Shown here: positions 44,310 to 56,380 of the stretch, piece by piece
Position numbering within the stretch: the first letter of the stretch is position 1
How the letters are laid out: every line of letters starts with the position of its first letter
Source of the DNA: Brachybacterium sillae
GTDB taxonomy: Bacteria > Actinomycetota > Actinomycetes > Actinomycetales > Dermabacteraceae
Assembly: GCF_025028335.1 (NCBI RefSeq)
Contig: NZ_JAFEUW010000001.1
Location: forward strand, 1,364,001-1,428,000
Reading direction: 5' to 3'
DNA length: 64,000 nucleotides
Notes under the pieces: model-generated
Told to the model about the DNA's origin: nothing
Database searches by the model: none
Seen by the model: only the letters and a program-made list of their open reading frames with translations
Translations under genes and position numbers: made by a program

Positions 44310-45598
44310 CACTCGGCCTCCTCCGCTGGATCCCATTCCTCACTGTTGCGCAGCGCCGTCCCGGCACTGATCCGCCGCGCCACGGCGGGCAACTGCGCCA
44401 GTTCCCGGGCCACACGCTCCCGCACCGTCGCCAGATCCTCCGCCCCCACGGCGTCGCCGCCGCGCAGCAACGGCACCTGCACGGGCTCGGCCCCCGTCGG
44501 GACGGTGCCGTCGGTGGTCCACACCTCGCGGCCGTCGGGGAAGCGGAACACCGACTTCTCCCCACCCACCGACCGCTTGGAGCTGCTGGCCTTCGCCACG
44601 GAGCGGCGCGGCCCGCCGGGCTCATCGGACACCGCCACCAGCTTGTAGACCATCCCGGCGGTGGGGTGTCCGGAGCCGGTGGCCACACGGGTGCCCGCCC
44701 CGTAGCGATCGATCGGGGCACCCTGCAGATGCTCCATCAGATACTCGTCGAGGTCACTGGTGACGGAGATCTGCGTGTCCGTGGCGCCGAGTTCGTCGAG
44801 CAGGGCCCGGGCCCTCGTCGCCTCCACGAGCAGGTCTCCGGAGTCGATCCGCACCCCCGCCAACTGCGGACCGGCGACATCGATCGCGGTGCGGATGCCC
44901 TCGGCGATGTCGTAGGTGTCGACCAGGATGGTGGTGCCGGGGCCGCTGGTGGCGACCTGCGCGGCGAAGGCCTCCCGTTCGCTGCGGCGCGCCAGCACGC
45001 TCGCGTGCGCGGCGGTTCCCGCCACCGGGATGCCGAATCTCCGCCCGGCCTCCAGGTTCGACGTCGACCCGAATCCGGCGAGGTACGCGGCGCGGGCCAC
45101 TGCCACCGCGGCCTCCTCATGCACCCGGCGGCCTCCCATCTCGATGATCGGCCGGCCCTGAGCGGCGATCACCATCCGCGCGGCGGCCGAGGCGATCGCG
45201 GAGTCGTGGTTCAGCACCGACAGCACCAGCGTCTCCAGCAGCACGCACTGTCCGAGCTCCCCCTCGACCGTCAGCACCGGGGTGCCCGGCCAGTACACGC
45301 TGCCCTCCGGCAGGCCCCGCACCTCCCCGGTGAACCGGAAATCGGCGAGGTAGTCGGCGGCGGCGTCGCTGATCGCCCCGCACTCGCGCAGGAAACCGAT
45401 CGTCGGCTCGTCGAATCGGAACTCCTGCAGCAGCGGCAGCAGACGCTGGGTGCCGCCGAGAAGCCCGAACCGTCGCCCCTCCGGCAGGCGCCGCGCGAAG
45501 GCCTCGAACACCGCGTCGTTGCGGGCCGTGCCGTCGTGGAGCATCGCCGACAGCATCGTGTACTCGTACATGTCGGTCAGCAGGGCGGTGGTGGCCAC
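44309..45598 (-). CDS. pncB: Nicotinate phosphoribosyltransferase
   Basis: 429 residues from GTG 45598, with GGAAGG upstream. Family motifs are LLTDMYEYTMLSAMLHDGTA at the N-terminus, GSVYWPGTPVLTVEGELG, GFGSTSNLEAGRRFGIPVAG and AAHASV (the phosphorylatable/active-site His region), RIDSGDLLVEATRARALLDE and GAGTRVATGSGHPTAGMVYK near the phosphate-binding end. It turns nicotinate and PRPP into nicotinate mononucleotide. It is the first gene of the NAD-salvage operon, so an NrtR operator would be expected in 45599-45775. Confidence 0.93.
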   Translation of the reverse strand: MATTALLTDMYEYTMLSAMLHDGTARNDAVFEAFARRLPEGRRFGLLGGTQRLLPLLQEFRFDEPTIGFLRECGAISDAAADYLADFRFTGEVRGLPEGSVYWPGTPVLTVEGELGQCVLLETLVLSVLNHDSAIASAAARMVIAAQGRPIIEMGGRRVHEEAAVAVARAAYLAGFGSTSNLEAGRRFGIPVAGTAAHASVLARRSEREAFAAQVATSGPGTTILVDTYDIAEGIRTAIDVAGPQLAGVRIDSGDLLVEATRARALLDELGATDTQISVTSDLDEYLMEHLQGAPIDRYGAGTRVATGSGHPTAGMVYKLVAVSDEPGGPRRSVAKASSSKRSVGGEKSVFRFPDGREVWTTDGTVPTGAEPVQVPLLRGGDAVGAEDLATVRERVARELAQLPAVARRISAGTALRNSEEWDPAEEAE

Positions 45599-45775
45599 GC
45601 AGGATCCTTCCGACGGCGTGGGGCCAGGGATGAGGCCGAGGGTCTGAGGCCAGGGTACGAACTCCCCCTGCACGCGGGCGGGAGACGGCAGCCCTGACCG
45701 CCCGGCACCGCGGATTCCGTCGGCCGATGCCGTGCGACGGCCGGCGTGTCGGCGGGTGCTGGCACAATCCCAGGC

Positions 45776-47901
45776 ATGACCGTCGAGGCCCACGGCGGGG
45801 CCCCGCGCCCCGTCCACCTGCTCTCCCCCCTGGACCTGGGGCGCTTCACGGTGCGCAACCGCATCGTCATGGGATCGATGCACGTGGGTCTGGAGGACTC
45901 CCCCGCCGACCTCGAGGATCTCGTCGCGTACATGGCTGAACGCGCCCGCGGGGGCGTCGGTCTGATGGTCACCGGTGGTCTCTCCCCTGACCGGGCCGGC
46001 CGCCTCACCCGCCGCGGCGGGGTGCTCACCGAGCGTCTGGCCCGCCGCCACGTGGCGGTCACCCGCGCGGTCCACGAGCACGACGGGCGGATCCTGCTGC
46101 AGCTGCTGCACGCCGGCCGGTACGCCGGCCATGCGCTGCCGGTGTCAGCCTCCCGCACGCAGGCACCGATCTCGCCGGTGCGGGCGCGGGCCCTGACCCG
46201 GTGGGGCATCGGCCGCACCGTCCGGGCGTATGCCCGCGCCGCCGCCCTCGCCGTCGAGGCCGGGTACGACGGGGTGGAGATCATGGGCAGCGAGGGCTAC
46301 CTGCTGAACCAGTTCCTCGCGCCCGCCACGAACCGGCGCCGCGACCGCTACGGCCGGGATGCCGAGGGCCGCCGCCGTCTGCCGCTGGAGGTCGCCCGGG
46401 CGGTGCGTGAGGCGATCGGTGAGCGGGCCCTGCTGTCGTACCGCATCTCCCTGCTGGACCTGGTGCCGGACGGTCAGACGTGGGAGGAGACCGTGACGCT
46501 CGCGCGGGAGCTGACCACCGCCGGGGTGGACGTCCTGTCCACCGGCATCGGCTGGCATGAGGCCCGCATCCCGACGATCGCCACCTCCGTGCCGCCGGCC
46601 GTGTTCACGCCCCTGACCGCGCGGCTACGGGAGGCCGTGGAGGTGCCGGTGGTGGCGAGCAACCGGTTGCACGACCCGCAGATCGCCGAGCAGGTGCTGG
46701 CCCGCGGGGACGCCGACCTCGTCTCCCTCGCGAGACCGCTGCTGGCCGACCCGGAGCTGCCGAACAGGCTCGCCCGCGGGGAGGCCGCCCGGATCATCCC
46801 CTGCATCGCCTGCAACCAGGCCTGCCTGGACCGTGTCTTCGCCGGTCAACGTGCCGGATGCGTGGTGAACCCGCGGGCCGTGCATGAACGCGAGCAGCGG
46901 CTGGTGCTGCACCCGGTCCCACCGCGGAGGCAGCGGCGGGTGGCGGTGGTCGGTGCCGGACCGGCCGGGCTGGAGGCCGCCGTGAGTGCGGCGCAGCGCG
47001 GCCACAGCGTCACCCTGTTCGAGGCCACCGGGGACCTGGGTGGGCAGTTCCGGTTGGCGGCTCGCATCCCCGGCAAGGAGGACTACGCCCGCGCGATCAG
47101 CGCCTGGCGCACCCGCCTGCTGGCCCACGGCGTCGGGGTCCGACTCGACACCCGTCCCACCGCCCGGGAGCTGCAGGCCTTCCATGACGTGATCATCGCG
47201 ACCGGGGTGGAGCCGCGCCGCAGCGACCTGCCCGGGTTCACCCCCGACGGCGAGCGCGTGCTCACCTACGCCGATCTGCTGGAGGGCCGGGCCACGGCCG
47301 GACGCCGGGTGGCGGTGATCGGGGCGGGTGGCATCGGCGTCGACGTCTGCGAGTTCCTCACCGCCCCGGCCCTCTCGCTGACGCAGGACCCGCCGGCGTG
47401 GCGGGAGCGCTGGGGTGTGGCCGACCCCGACGAACACCGCGGCGGTGTGCGACCGGACGGCGGGCCACGTCGCGGGTCGGAGGCGACGGTGCCAGGGGGT
47501 CGTGAGGTCCACGTGTTCCAGCGACGCCCCGGGAAGATCGGTGCGACGCTCGGCCGCACCACCGGCTGGGTGCATCGCGCCGAACTGCGGCACGCCGGGG
47601 TGGTCGAGCATCGCGGCGTGACGTACGACCGGATCGAGCATCTGCCGGACGGCGCCCTCCGGCTGCACTGGCAGGAGCAGCCCGAGCGTGCCACCGACGA
47701 GGCCCCCGCCCCGGCCACGAGCTCGTGGTCGACACCGTGGTGCTGTGCATCGGTCAGGAGTCGGTGACCGGCCCGGCCGAGGAGCTCGCGGCCCTGAGCG
47801 ACGGTCCCCGCGTGCATGTGATCGGTGGCGCCGAGCATGCCGGGGAACTGGATGCCGAGCGGGCCATCCGTCGCGCCGTCGAGGTGGCGGCCGCGCTGTG
47901 A
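45776..47901 (+). pseudogene. FMN/FAD/4Fe-4S NADH:flavin oxidoreductase (dienoyl-CoA reductase type), frameshift near the end
   Basis: About 708 codons from ATG 45776. The N-terminal old-yellow-enzyme barrel has LGRFTVRNRIVMGSMHVGLE, LLQLLHAGRYAGHA, GYDGVEIMGSEGYLLNQFLA. Residues 340-365 carry the iron-sulfur cysteines (CIACNQACLDRVF, AGCVVNPR). The FAD/NAD part has VAVVGAGPAGLEAAVSAAQR and VAVIGAGGIGVDVCEFL. Near 47712 one base is missing from the C/G-rich stretch, and the end GHELVVDTVVLCIGQESVTG, VHVIGGAEHAGELDAERAIR follows in another frame to TGA 47901. All catalytic parts precede the shift, so an active truncated enzyme is possible. The family reduces enoates or trimethylamine-like substrates. 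Confidence 0.82.
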
Positions 47902-47940
47902 GACCCATCCGCCCGTCCGCCGATCCGCAGGAGGATCCCC

Positions 47941-48900
47941 GTGACCGTCTCTGACTCCCGCTCCGCCGCGCCGCGGGTGCTGCACACCGCGCAGGCTCTC
48001 GTCGATGTCGTGATCGAGGTGCCGGCGATGCCGCCCCGCGGGGGCAACGTGCACGCCGAGCGCTCCACTGCCTACGCCGGGGGCGCTGTGACGATCCTGG
48101 TGGCGGCCGCGCGGTTCGGGGCCCGCGCGGTGCACGGCGGCACCGTCGGCACGGGCCCGCACGGTGATCTGATCCGTGAGGCTCTGTCCGGTGACGGGGT
48201 GGAGCTGGTGACCGATCCGGTGCCTGACGTCGACACCGGCCCCTGCTACGTGCTGCTGGAACCCAGCGGAGAGCGCACCTTCGTGGTGACCTTCGGGGCG
48301 GAGCGCGCCGTCACCGCCGAGGACTTCGCGAGGCTGGAGCCCCGGCCCGGGGACTGGCTGTGCGTCTCCGGGTACACCCTGCTGGACGTCACCCGCGATG
48401 CCCTGCTGACGTTCCTCGACACCGTGCCCGACGGGGTGCAGGTGGTGCTGGATCCGGGCGCCCCGTTCGCGGATCTTCCGCCGGAGGTGATCGAGCGGAT
48501 GCTGCGGCGCACCACCCTGTGGACCTCGAACGCCGCCGAGGCCCGGCAGCTCACCGGCCGGGACCACCTGGGGGATGCCGCGGCGGTGCTTCGCCGGCGC
48601 CTGGCCCCTGGAGCGGTGGTGGTGCTGCGCGACGGCGAGGACGGCTGCCATGTGCATTGCAGCGGCCGCGGCACCCACGTGCCGGGGTTCCCGCAGCGGG
48701 CGATCGACACCAACGGCGCCGGGGACACCCACACCGGGGCGCTGCTGGCGGAGCTCATCCGCGGTTCCGACTGGGAGGAGGCGGCGTTGCGGGCCAACGC
48801 GGCGGCGGCTCTGAAGGTGACGCGTCGCGGGCCCGTGACCGGGCCCACCCGCGCGGAGGTGGAGGCCTTCCTGGAGGGGTCCGACGAGGAGCAGCACTGA
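47941..48900 (+). CDS. PfkB-family carbohydrate kinase
   Basis: 319 residues from GTG 47941 with AGGAGG upstream. It has the ribokinase fold: GGNVHAERSTAYAGGAVTIL near residue 35 (PfkB signature 1 region), GGTVGTGPHGDLIREAL, VLDPGAPFADLPPEVIERML, TSNAAEARQLTG, and the ATP/catalytic IDTNGAGDTHTGALLAEL near residue 255, where GAGD holds the catalytic Asp. The substrate cannot be told from sequence; ribose-like sugars or nucleosides are typical. It follows the flavin oxidoreductase by 39 bp. Confidence 0.9.
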   Translation: MTVSDSRSAAPRVLHTAQALVDVVIEVPAMPPRGGNVHAERSTAYAGGAVTILVAAARFGARAVHGGTVGTGPHGDLIREALSGDGVELVTDPVPDVDTGPCYVLLEPSGERTFVVTFGAERAVTAEDFARLEPRPGDWLCVSGYTLLDVTRDALLTFLDTVPDGVQVVLDPGAPFADLPPEVIERMLRRTTLWTSNAAEARQLTGRDHLGDAAAVLRRRLAPGAVVVLRDGEDGCHVHCSGRGTHVPGFPQRAIDTNGAGDTHTGALLAELIRGSDWEEAALRANAAAALKVTRRGPVTGPTRAEVEAFLEGSDEEQH

Positions 48901-48904
48901 GGCT

Positions 48905-49053
48905 GTGGAGCCTGCACCCCCCGCCTGCTGGACCGGGCCGCACTGGTGGCGGGCTGGCGGGAGGGCCTGCTGGCGCACCCGCTGTTCCGGGTGGTCGTCG
49001 GCCCGATCGAGAGCTGGGAGCGCGGGGCACACGAAACCTTCACCGAGCCGTGA
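48905..49053 (+). pseudogene. Small unidentified reading frame broken at a C6 run
   Basis: A GTG just after the PfkB stop would read VEPAPPRLLDRAAL, VAGWREGLLAHPLF, then VVVGPIESWERGAHETFTEP to TGA 49051-49053 if one more C stood in the run at 48917-48922. As written, the frames do not join. The codon bias and regular amphipathic pattern suggest a real protein of about 49 residues. I recognise no family. Confidence 0.3.
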
Positions 49054-49169
49054 CATTTCCCCCTTCCACCCGCGGGTGACCGACACGTAACATTCTCGGC
49101 GCGAGACGCCCGTCACAGCCCGCGCCGAGGGGACCGGCCGCGGACCGGGGGTCTCACCTGAGGTGACCC

Positions 49170-49847
49170 ATGTCCGAAACCGCTGTGCGCGAGGTCGTGT
49201 CCGCCACGGACCACGCCCTCGCCTCCCGTTGCACTCTGACCCTGGATCGACCCGCCGCCCCTGGGCGACCCCGCCGACGCACCGGCGCGGGGACGCGCCG
49301 CACCTCCCTGTCCTCGCAGGGCACGGTGATCGGCGAGGAGGCGCTCTCCCTGCACGATTTCACCGCCCGCACCATCGAGGGCGACCGGCGGCCGCTGTCC
49401 GATTACCGCGGCCAGGTGGTGCTGGTGGTGAACACCGCCACCCGCTGCGGGCTCGCGACCCAGCTGGAGGAGCTCGAGGACCTGCAGCGCACCTTCGGCC
49501 CCCGCGGTTTCACCGTGCTCGGTTTTCCGTGCGATCAGTTCCTCGGCCAGGAACTGCCGTTGGACGAGCAGGTCGAGGAGCTGTGCCGCTCCCTGTTCGA
49601 GGTGACCTTCCCTCTGTTCGCCCGCGTCCGCGTCAACGGGCCCGACGCCGATCCGATGTGGCAGTGGTTACAAGCGCAGAAGGCGGGGGTGATCGGAGGG
49701 CGGATCTCCTGGAACTTCACGAAGTTCCTCATCGGCCCCGAGGGGCAGGTGGTGCGCCGGTATGCGCCCCCGCTTCCCCCGCGCCGCATCGCCCGCCGCA
49801 TCGACATGATGCTCACCGACCTGGAGGCCGGGCGTCCGACCGACTGA
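49170..49847 (+). CDS. Glutathione peroxidase-family thiol peroxidase (Cys type)
   Basis: 225 residues from ATG 49170. The core begins about residue 60 (LHDFTARTIEGDRRPLSDYR). GPx signatures are VVNTATRCGLATQLEELEDL with the peroxidatic Cys, TVLGFPCDQFLGQE with the resolving-type Cys region, and ISWNFTKFLIGPEGQVVRRY with the W-N-F catalytic residues. Actinobacteria use mycothiol/thioredoxin rather than glutathione, so the reductant is probably thioredoxin. The first 55 residues are basic (RPAAPGRPRRRTGAGTRR) and unlike the family. A GTG at 49326 would remove them, so the start is uncertain. Confidence 0.85.
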   Translation: MSETAVREVVSATDHALASRCTLTLDRPAAPGRPRRRTGAGTRRTSLSSQGTVIGEEALSLHDFTARTIEGDRRPLSDYRGQVVLVVNTATRCGLATQLEELEDLQRTFGPRGFTVLGFPCDQFLGQELPLDEQVEELCRSLFEVTFPLFARVRVNGPDADPMWQWLQAQKAGVIGGRISWNFTKFLIGPEGQVVRRYAPPLPPRRIARRIDMMLTDLEAGRPTD

Positions 49848-49982
49848 CCTCCGTCGGTCCGTGCGCCGGGGCCGTCCCCGGGATGTCGACCATCGTCGGG
49901 TCCCGCATGTCGGGGCCCACTGTTAGCGTGTGAGGCAGATCAACGTCTCTGCTTCTGATGGCACTGCACCCTGGGGGGATCC

Positions 49983-51092
49983 GTGGAAGGCATCATCACC
50001 GGTTTCGGAGGTCTGGTCGGCCTCATCTTCCTTGTCGTCCTGGCGATCCTGCTGTTCGGCGGGCTCCGTACCAGCATGCTGTTCACCGTCCACACCCAGG
50101 AGATGGTGATCGTCGAGCGTTTCGGCAAGTTCCTGCGGGTCGCGGGGCCGGGCCTGAACATGAAGATGCCGTTCATCGACGGCACCACCCGGCCGATCTC
50201 GCTGCGCATCCAGCAGCTCGAAGTGAACATCGAGTCTAAGACGAAGGACAACGTGTTCGTGACGGTGCCGGTGGCGGTGCAGTACGTGATCAAGGAGAAC
50301 CAGGTCGTCGACGCGTACTACCGGCTGTCGAACCCGGAGGCGCAGATCCGCTCGTACGTGTTCGACACGGTGCGCTCGGCCCTGTCGGGCCTGGAGCTCG
50401 ACGCCGCCTTCGAATCGAAGGATGACATCGCCCGCAGCGTGGAGAACACCCTGTCGGCGCGTATGCAGGAGTTCGGGTTCAACATCGTCAACACCCTGGT
50501 GCAGGACATCTCCCCCGACGCCCGCGTGCGCGATTCGATGAACTCCATCAACGCCGCCCAGCGCGACCGCGTGGCCGCGCAGTCCCTGGCGGAGGCCGAC
50601 AAGATCAAGCGCGTCACGCAGGCCGAGGCGGAGGCCGAGTCCAAGCGTCTGCAGGGTGAGGGCGTGGCCGCGCAGCGCAAGGCCATCGCGATGGGCATCG
50701 CCGAACAGTACGAGATGCTCAAGCGGGTCGGGATCGAGAACTCCGCCGAGCAGCTGCTGCTGATGACGCAGTACTTCGACACCATGCAGGACATCGCCCG
50801 CAACGGCCGCTCGAACGTGCTGTACCTGCCGTCGAACCCCGGGTCCGTGGCGTCGATGGGCGAGGAGGTCCGCAACGCCATGCTTCAGGCCCAGGCCGCG
50901 CAGGATGCCGACGCCCAGGCCGACGACGACGAGGCGCACTGGGCCCGTCAGCGGGCTGAGGAACGGCGTCGAGCCGAGGCCGCCCGCCGCGCCCAGGAGG
51001 CCGAGTACCAGGCACGTCTGGCGGAGCAGGAGGCCCGGGAGCAGGGACGCGCCCCGCAGGGCGGCTCCGCCCCGTGGGGCCCGCAGGACTGA
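49983..51092 (+). CDS. SPFH/band-7 (stomatin-like) membrane protein
   Basis: 369 residues from GTG 49983. One N-terminal membrane segment (LVGLIFLVVLAILLF) is followed by the SPFH domain: MVIVERFGKFLRVAGPGLNM, RIQQLEVNIESKTKDNVFVT, VRSALSGLELDAAFESKDDI, FNIVNTLVQDISPDARVRDS. A charged coiled coil with A/E repeats (AEADKIKRVTQAEAEAESKR) and a Q/E/R-rich tail follow. Such proteins form membrane microdomain cages. It is followed 25 bp later by a truncated sulfatase. Confidence 0.93.
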   Translation: MEGIITGFGGLVGLIFLVVLAILLFGGLRTSMLFTVHTQEMVIVERFGKFLRVAGPGLNMKMPFIDGTTRPISLRIQQLEVNIESKTKDNVFVTVPVAVQYVIKENQVVDAYYRLSNPEAQIRSYVFDTVRSALSGLELDAAFESKDDIARSVENTLSARMQEFGFNIVNTLVQDISPDARVRDSMNSINAAQRDRVAAQSLAEADKIKRVTQAEAEAESKRLQGEGVAAQRKAIAMGIAEQYEMLKRVGIENSAEQLLLMTQYFDTMQDIARNGRSNVLYLPSNPGSVASMGEEVRNAMLQAQAAQDADAQADDDEAHWARQRAEERRRAEAARRAQEAEYQARLAEQEAREQGRAPQGGSAPWGPQD

Positions 51093-51117
51093 CGCCGAGC
51101 CCGACCCGGTGGATCCC

Positions 51118-51369
51118 GTGACCGATCGTCCGAACATCATCCTGGTCTGCGTCGACCAGATGCGGGCCGATGCGCTGGGGGCCGATGGCAACGAGCACAT
51201 CGACACCCCGTGGCTGGATCAGATGGCGCGGCGGGGCAACCGCTTCTCCCGCGCCTACTCCTCCACCCCCACCTGCGTGCCGGCTCGGGTCGCCCGGTTC
51301 ACGGGCAAGTCGCCGGCGCTGCACGGACGCTACGGCTACCGGGAGGGCGTGAACTTCCCCGCCGCATAG
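51118..51369 (+). pseudogene. Sulfatase, N-terminal 83 residues only
   Basis: From GTG 51118 it reads TDRPNIILVCVDQMRADALG, DTPWLDQMARRGNRFSRAYS and STPTCVPARVARFTGKSPAL. The DQMRAD metal site and the C-x-P-x-R formylglycine motif mark the alkaline-phosphatase-like sulfatase family, usually about 450-500 residues. It stops at TAG 51367-51369 where unrelated sequence, leading into the GmrSD-like gene, begins. The remaining 80 percent is lost. Confidence 0.85.
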
Positions 51370-51545
51370 GACACGCCGGGGCGACTCATTCTGCCCCCGA
51401 GTTGAGGCGTAGGGCACGCACTCTTGTGACGCTGGCGCATCTCGACCGCGCATTTCACCCGCGCGGCGGGGACGCCGACGGTCGGCCCCGTCCCCGTGCC
51501 CGTTATTGTGACGTCAACCCATCAGAGCAGTGCGAGGAGACGTGT

Positions 51546-54730
<3,185 letters not shown>

Positions 54731-54904
54731 GTCACGGCCGCCGGACGTGCTGCCCGAAGCCTCTTGGCAATGCTGGATAGAAGCCTCACATGATCGTGCG
54801 AAGCATGAGCGGTTCTTATCCAGGCGCCCAGCCTGTATGGGATGAATGCACCGTCGGCGCTCTGGTTGCGATGCACTGACAGCTTCGACGCCCCGGCACT
54901 AACT

Positions 54905-54931
54905 GTGTACAGGTCCGGCGTCCCTGTACAC
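54905..54931. promoter_or_regulatory. Perfect 9-bp inverted repeat around TGTACA
   Basis: GTGTACAGG (54905-54913) and CCTGTACAC (54923-54931) are exact complements separated by 9 bases. It lies 48 bp after the end of the YjbR-like gene on its downstream side, so it could be a terminator hairpin. There is no T-run, and an operator role cannot be excluded. Confidence 0.4.
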
Positions 54932-54978
54932 GGTGAGGAACGCTGAGGCATGCTCGACGTCATACCGGGTGCTGCGGT

Positions 54979-55341
54979 TCACTGCCGGACGACGGACGCT
55001 GCCAGGCGCGCGGGCGCCTGGATGCAGTAGGAGTCGGTGAGCAGCTCGGCGAGCTCCGACCAGTCGGTGCGTTCGTCGAGCAGCATGCCGACGACGTCGG
55101 TGCCCCAGCCGGCCCTGAAGTACGGCTCGCCGAGGTGCTCGAACGCCGCCACCTCCTCCGGCTCGGCCCGGAAGACGATGCGGAAGCACTGGTCCTCGCC
55201 GCCGAACACGTGCGCCACCGTGTTCCCGCGCACGCGCCAGCGCACGCCGGTCCAGGCGTCCTCCTCGACGCACTCGGGGAAGTCGAGCAGGGCACTCAGC
55301 CGTTCGACGACGTCGAGCGGGACATCAGGTCTGTCGGGCAC
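54979..55341 (-). CDS. MmcQ/YjbR-family DNA-binding-like protein
   Basis: 120 residues from ATG 55339-55341. The fold is indicated by TGVRWRVRGNTVAHVFGGED, RIVFRAEPEEVAAFEHLGEP and the characteristic WGTDVVGMLLDERTDWSELA with the C-terminal helix ELLTDSYCIQAPARLA. The family has a CyaY-like fold and is annotated as DNA-binding on structural grounds; no function is firmly known. It sits between the GmrSD-like/lacZ segment and the HepT/MNT pair, all possibly part of one acquired island. Confidence 0.85.
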   Translation of the reverse strand: MPDRPDVPLDVVERLSALLDFPECVEEDAWTGVRWRVRGNTVAHVFGGEDQCFRIVFRAEPEEVAAFEHLGEPYFRAGWGTDVVGMLLDERTDWSELAELLTDSYCIQAPARLAASVVRQ

Positions 55342-55410
55342 GCCACGAACCTGCCACGTGCCGCTGACATCCGCCGCGAGGTGCGGGGCATGGTTCGGGC
55401 GGGTCTTGGG

Positions 55411-55770
55411 CTACTCGTGGGACCCCAGCGTGTCCAGCAGGCGCCGGGCGTGCTCCTCGAGGGAGTCGAGCTCCGTCGTCGCGGCGCTGTGCAGGAGATC
55501 GACGTCGACGATGACGTACTCGTGGACCAAGATGTTGCGCATCCCGACCATGCGCCGCCATGCGTCACCGAACGCTGCCGCCACAACTCCGTCTTCCACC
55601 GAGTTCGCGGCGATCAGTGCGTCTATCGCGGCGATGAGCTGCATCGAGACGGCGTCATGGAGCAGCGGGTCGTCAAGGTCGAGGCCTCGGTCAAGGTGCG
55701 CGCGTAGTCGGGCGACGTGATCGAGGGAGCGCTGGACGTGCCAGCGGGGACTACGCTGCGCTGGACTCAC
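55411..55770 (-). CDS. HepT-like HEPN toxin (DUF86)
   Basis: 119 residues from GTG 55770, which overlaps the stop of the upstream MNT gene as GTGA. The helical HEPN domain ends with MVGMRNILVHEYVIVDVDLL; RNILVH is the R-x4-H RNase motif, and the following Y (HEY) is the residue AMPylated by MntA in the studied system. HepT-type toxins cleave RNA unless modified by their partner. The downstream position in the pair matches the known antitoxin-toxin order of MntA-HepT operons. Confidence 0.85.
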   Translation of the reverse strand: MSPAQRSPRWHVQRSLDHVARLRAHLDRGLDLDDPLLHDAVSMQLIAAIDALIAANSVEDGVVAAAFGDAWRRMVGMRNILVHEYVIVDVDLLHSAATTELDSLEEHARRLLDTLGSHE

Positions 55771-56339
55771 AGGGTGACCGCCTCGCGTGACACCGTCCGG
55801 GCCACGTCCGGCACGACCGAGGCGGAGTCGACGACATCGACATCGACCCCGAGCAGGTCTCGGGCTTCGTCCGCGAAGGCGGCGAGATCGCCCAGGCTCC
55901 GTCCGCGCGGCACGTCGACCATGAGGTCGACGTCGGAGTCGGGGCCGTCCTCGTTTCGCGCGACGGATCCGACAAGTCTCAATCGCCGGAGGCCGTACTT
56001 CTCCGTGAGGCGACGCAGCTCCTTGCGGTGGGCGGCGACCTTCCATGCCAAGGGCGACGACGGACGAAATCTCCCGGTCGTAGTCGCGCCCAGAATCATC
56101 CGCAATCCCGGCACGAACGGGGACGCGTCGTTCAAGGTGACTAGCGTTCGACGGCCCGACCGCCGTGATGTCAGCACACCAGACGCCACAAGAGAGCGGA
56201 CCTCCCGTGAGACCGTGGACACGGGCATCCCGATCTGGCGCGCGACGTCGGACGCAGAGAGCGGCACTTGGGAGCGGTGCAACTCACGCAGCACCTGCTC
56301 CTGGAGCTCGGAGCGAAAGAACGGAACGGTCTGCGGCAT
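55767..56339 (-). CDS. MntA-like antitoxin: winged helix fused to a minimal nucleotidyltransferase
   Basis: 190 residues from ATG 56337-56339. Residues 1-70 are a winged HTH (LREL...SASDVARQIGMPVSTVSREV, VASGVLTSRRSGRRTLV). Residues 105-180 are the MNT domain: LVGSVARNEDGPDSDVDLMV, with the G-S and D-x-D catalytic motif, and LLGVDVDVVDSASVVPDV. MntA proteins neutralise HepT by AMPylation. The N-terminal HTH is an addition to the minimal form and, with the palindrome at 56351-56371, implies that this antitoxin represses its own operon. Confidence 0.88.
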   Translation of the reverse strand: MPQTVPFFRSELQEQVLRELHRSQVPLSASDVARQIGMPVSTVSREVRSLVASGVLTSRRSGRRTLVTLNDASPFVPGLRMILGATTTGRFRPSSPLAWKVAAHRKELRRLTEKYGLRRLRLVGSVARNEDGPDSDVDLMVDVPRGRSLGDLAAFADEARDLLGVDVDVVDSASVVPDVARTVSREAVTL

Positions 56340-56350
56340 GCTATGAGTCT

Positions 56351-56371
56351 ATTGCTCACTTCGTGAGCAAT
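56351..56371 (-). promoter_or_regulatory. Palindromic operator in front of the HTH-MNT/HepT operon
   Basis: ATTGCTCAC TTC GTGAGCAAT is a perfect inverted repeat of 9-bp arms with a 3-base spacer. It starts 12 bp upstream of the antitoxin ATG. Read on the minus strand it contains TTGCTC, a possible -35 box, so a bound dimer would block the promoter. The HTH domain of the first gene is the likely ligand. Confidence 0.65.
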
Positions 56372-56380
56372 GCCACCGGG

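Noticed and set aside
51505-51520. TGACGTCA palindrome upstream of the GmrSD-like gene as an operator
   Set aside because: It is a short 8-bp palindrome that can occur by chance, and no regulator gene is adjacent.
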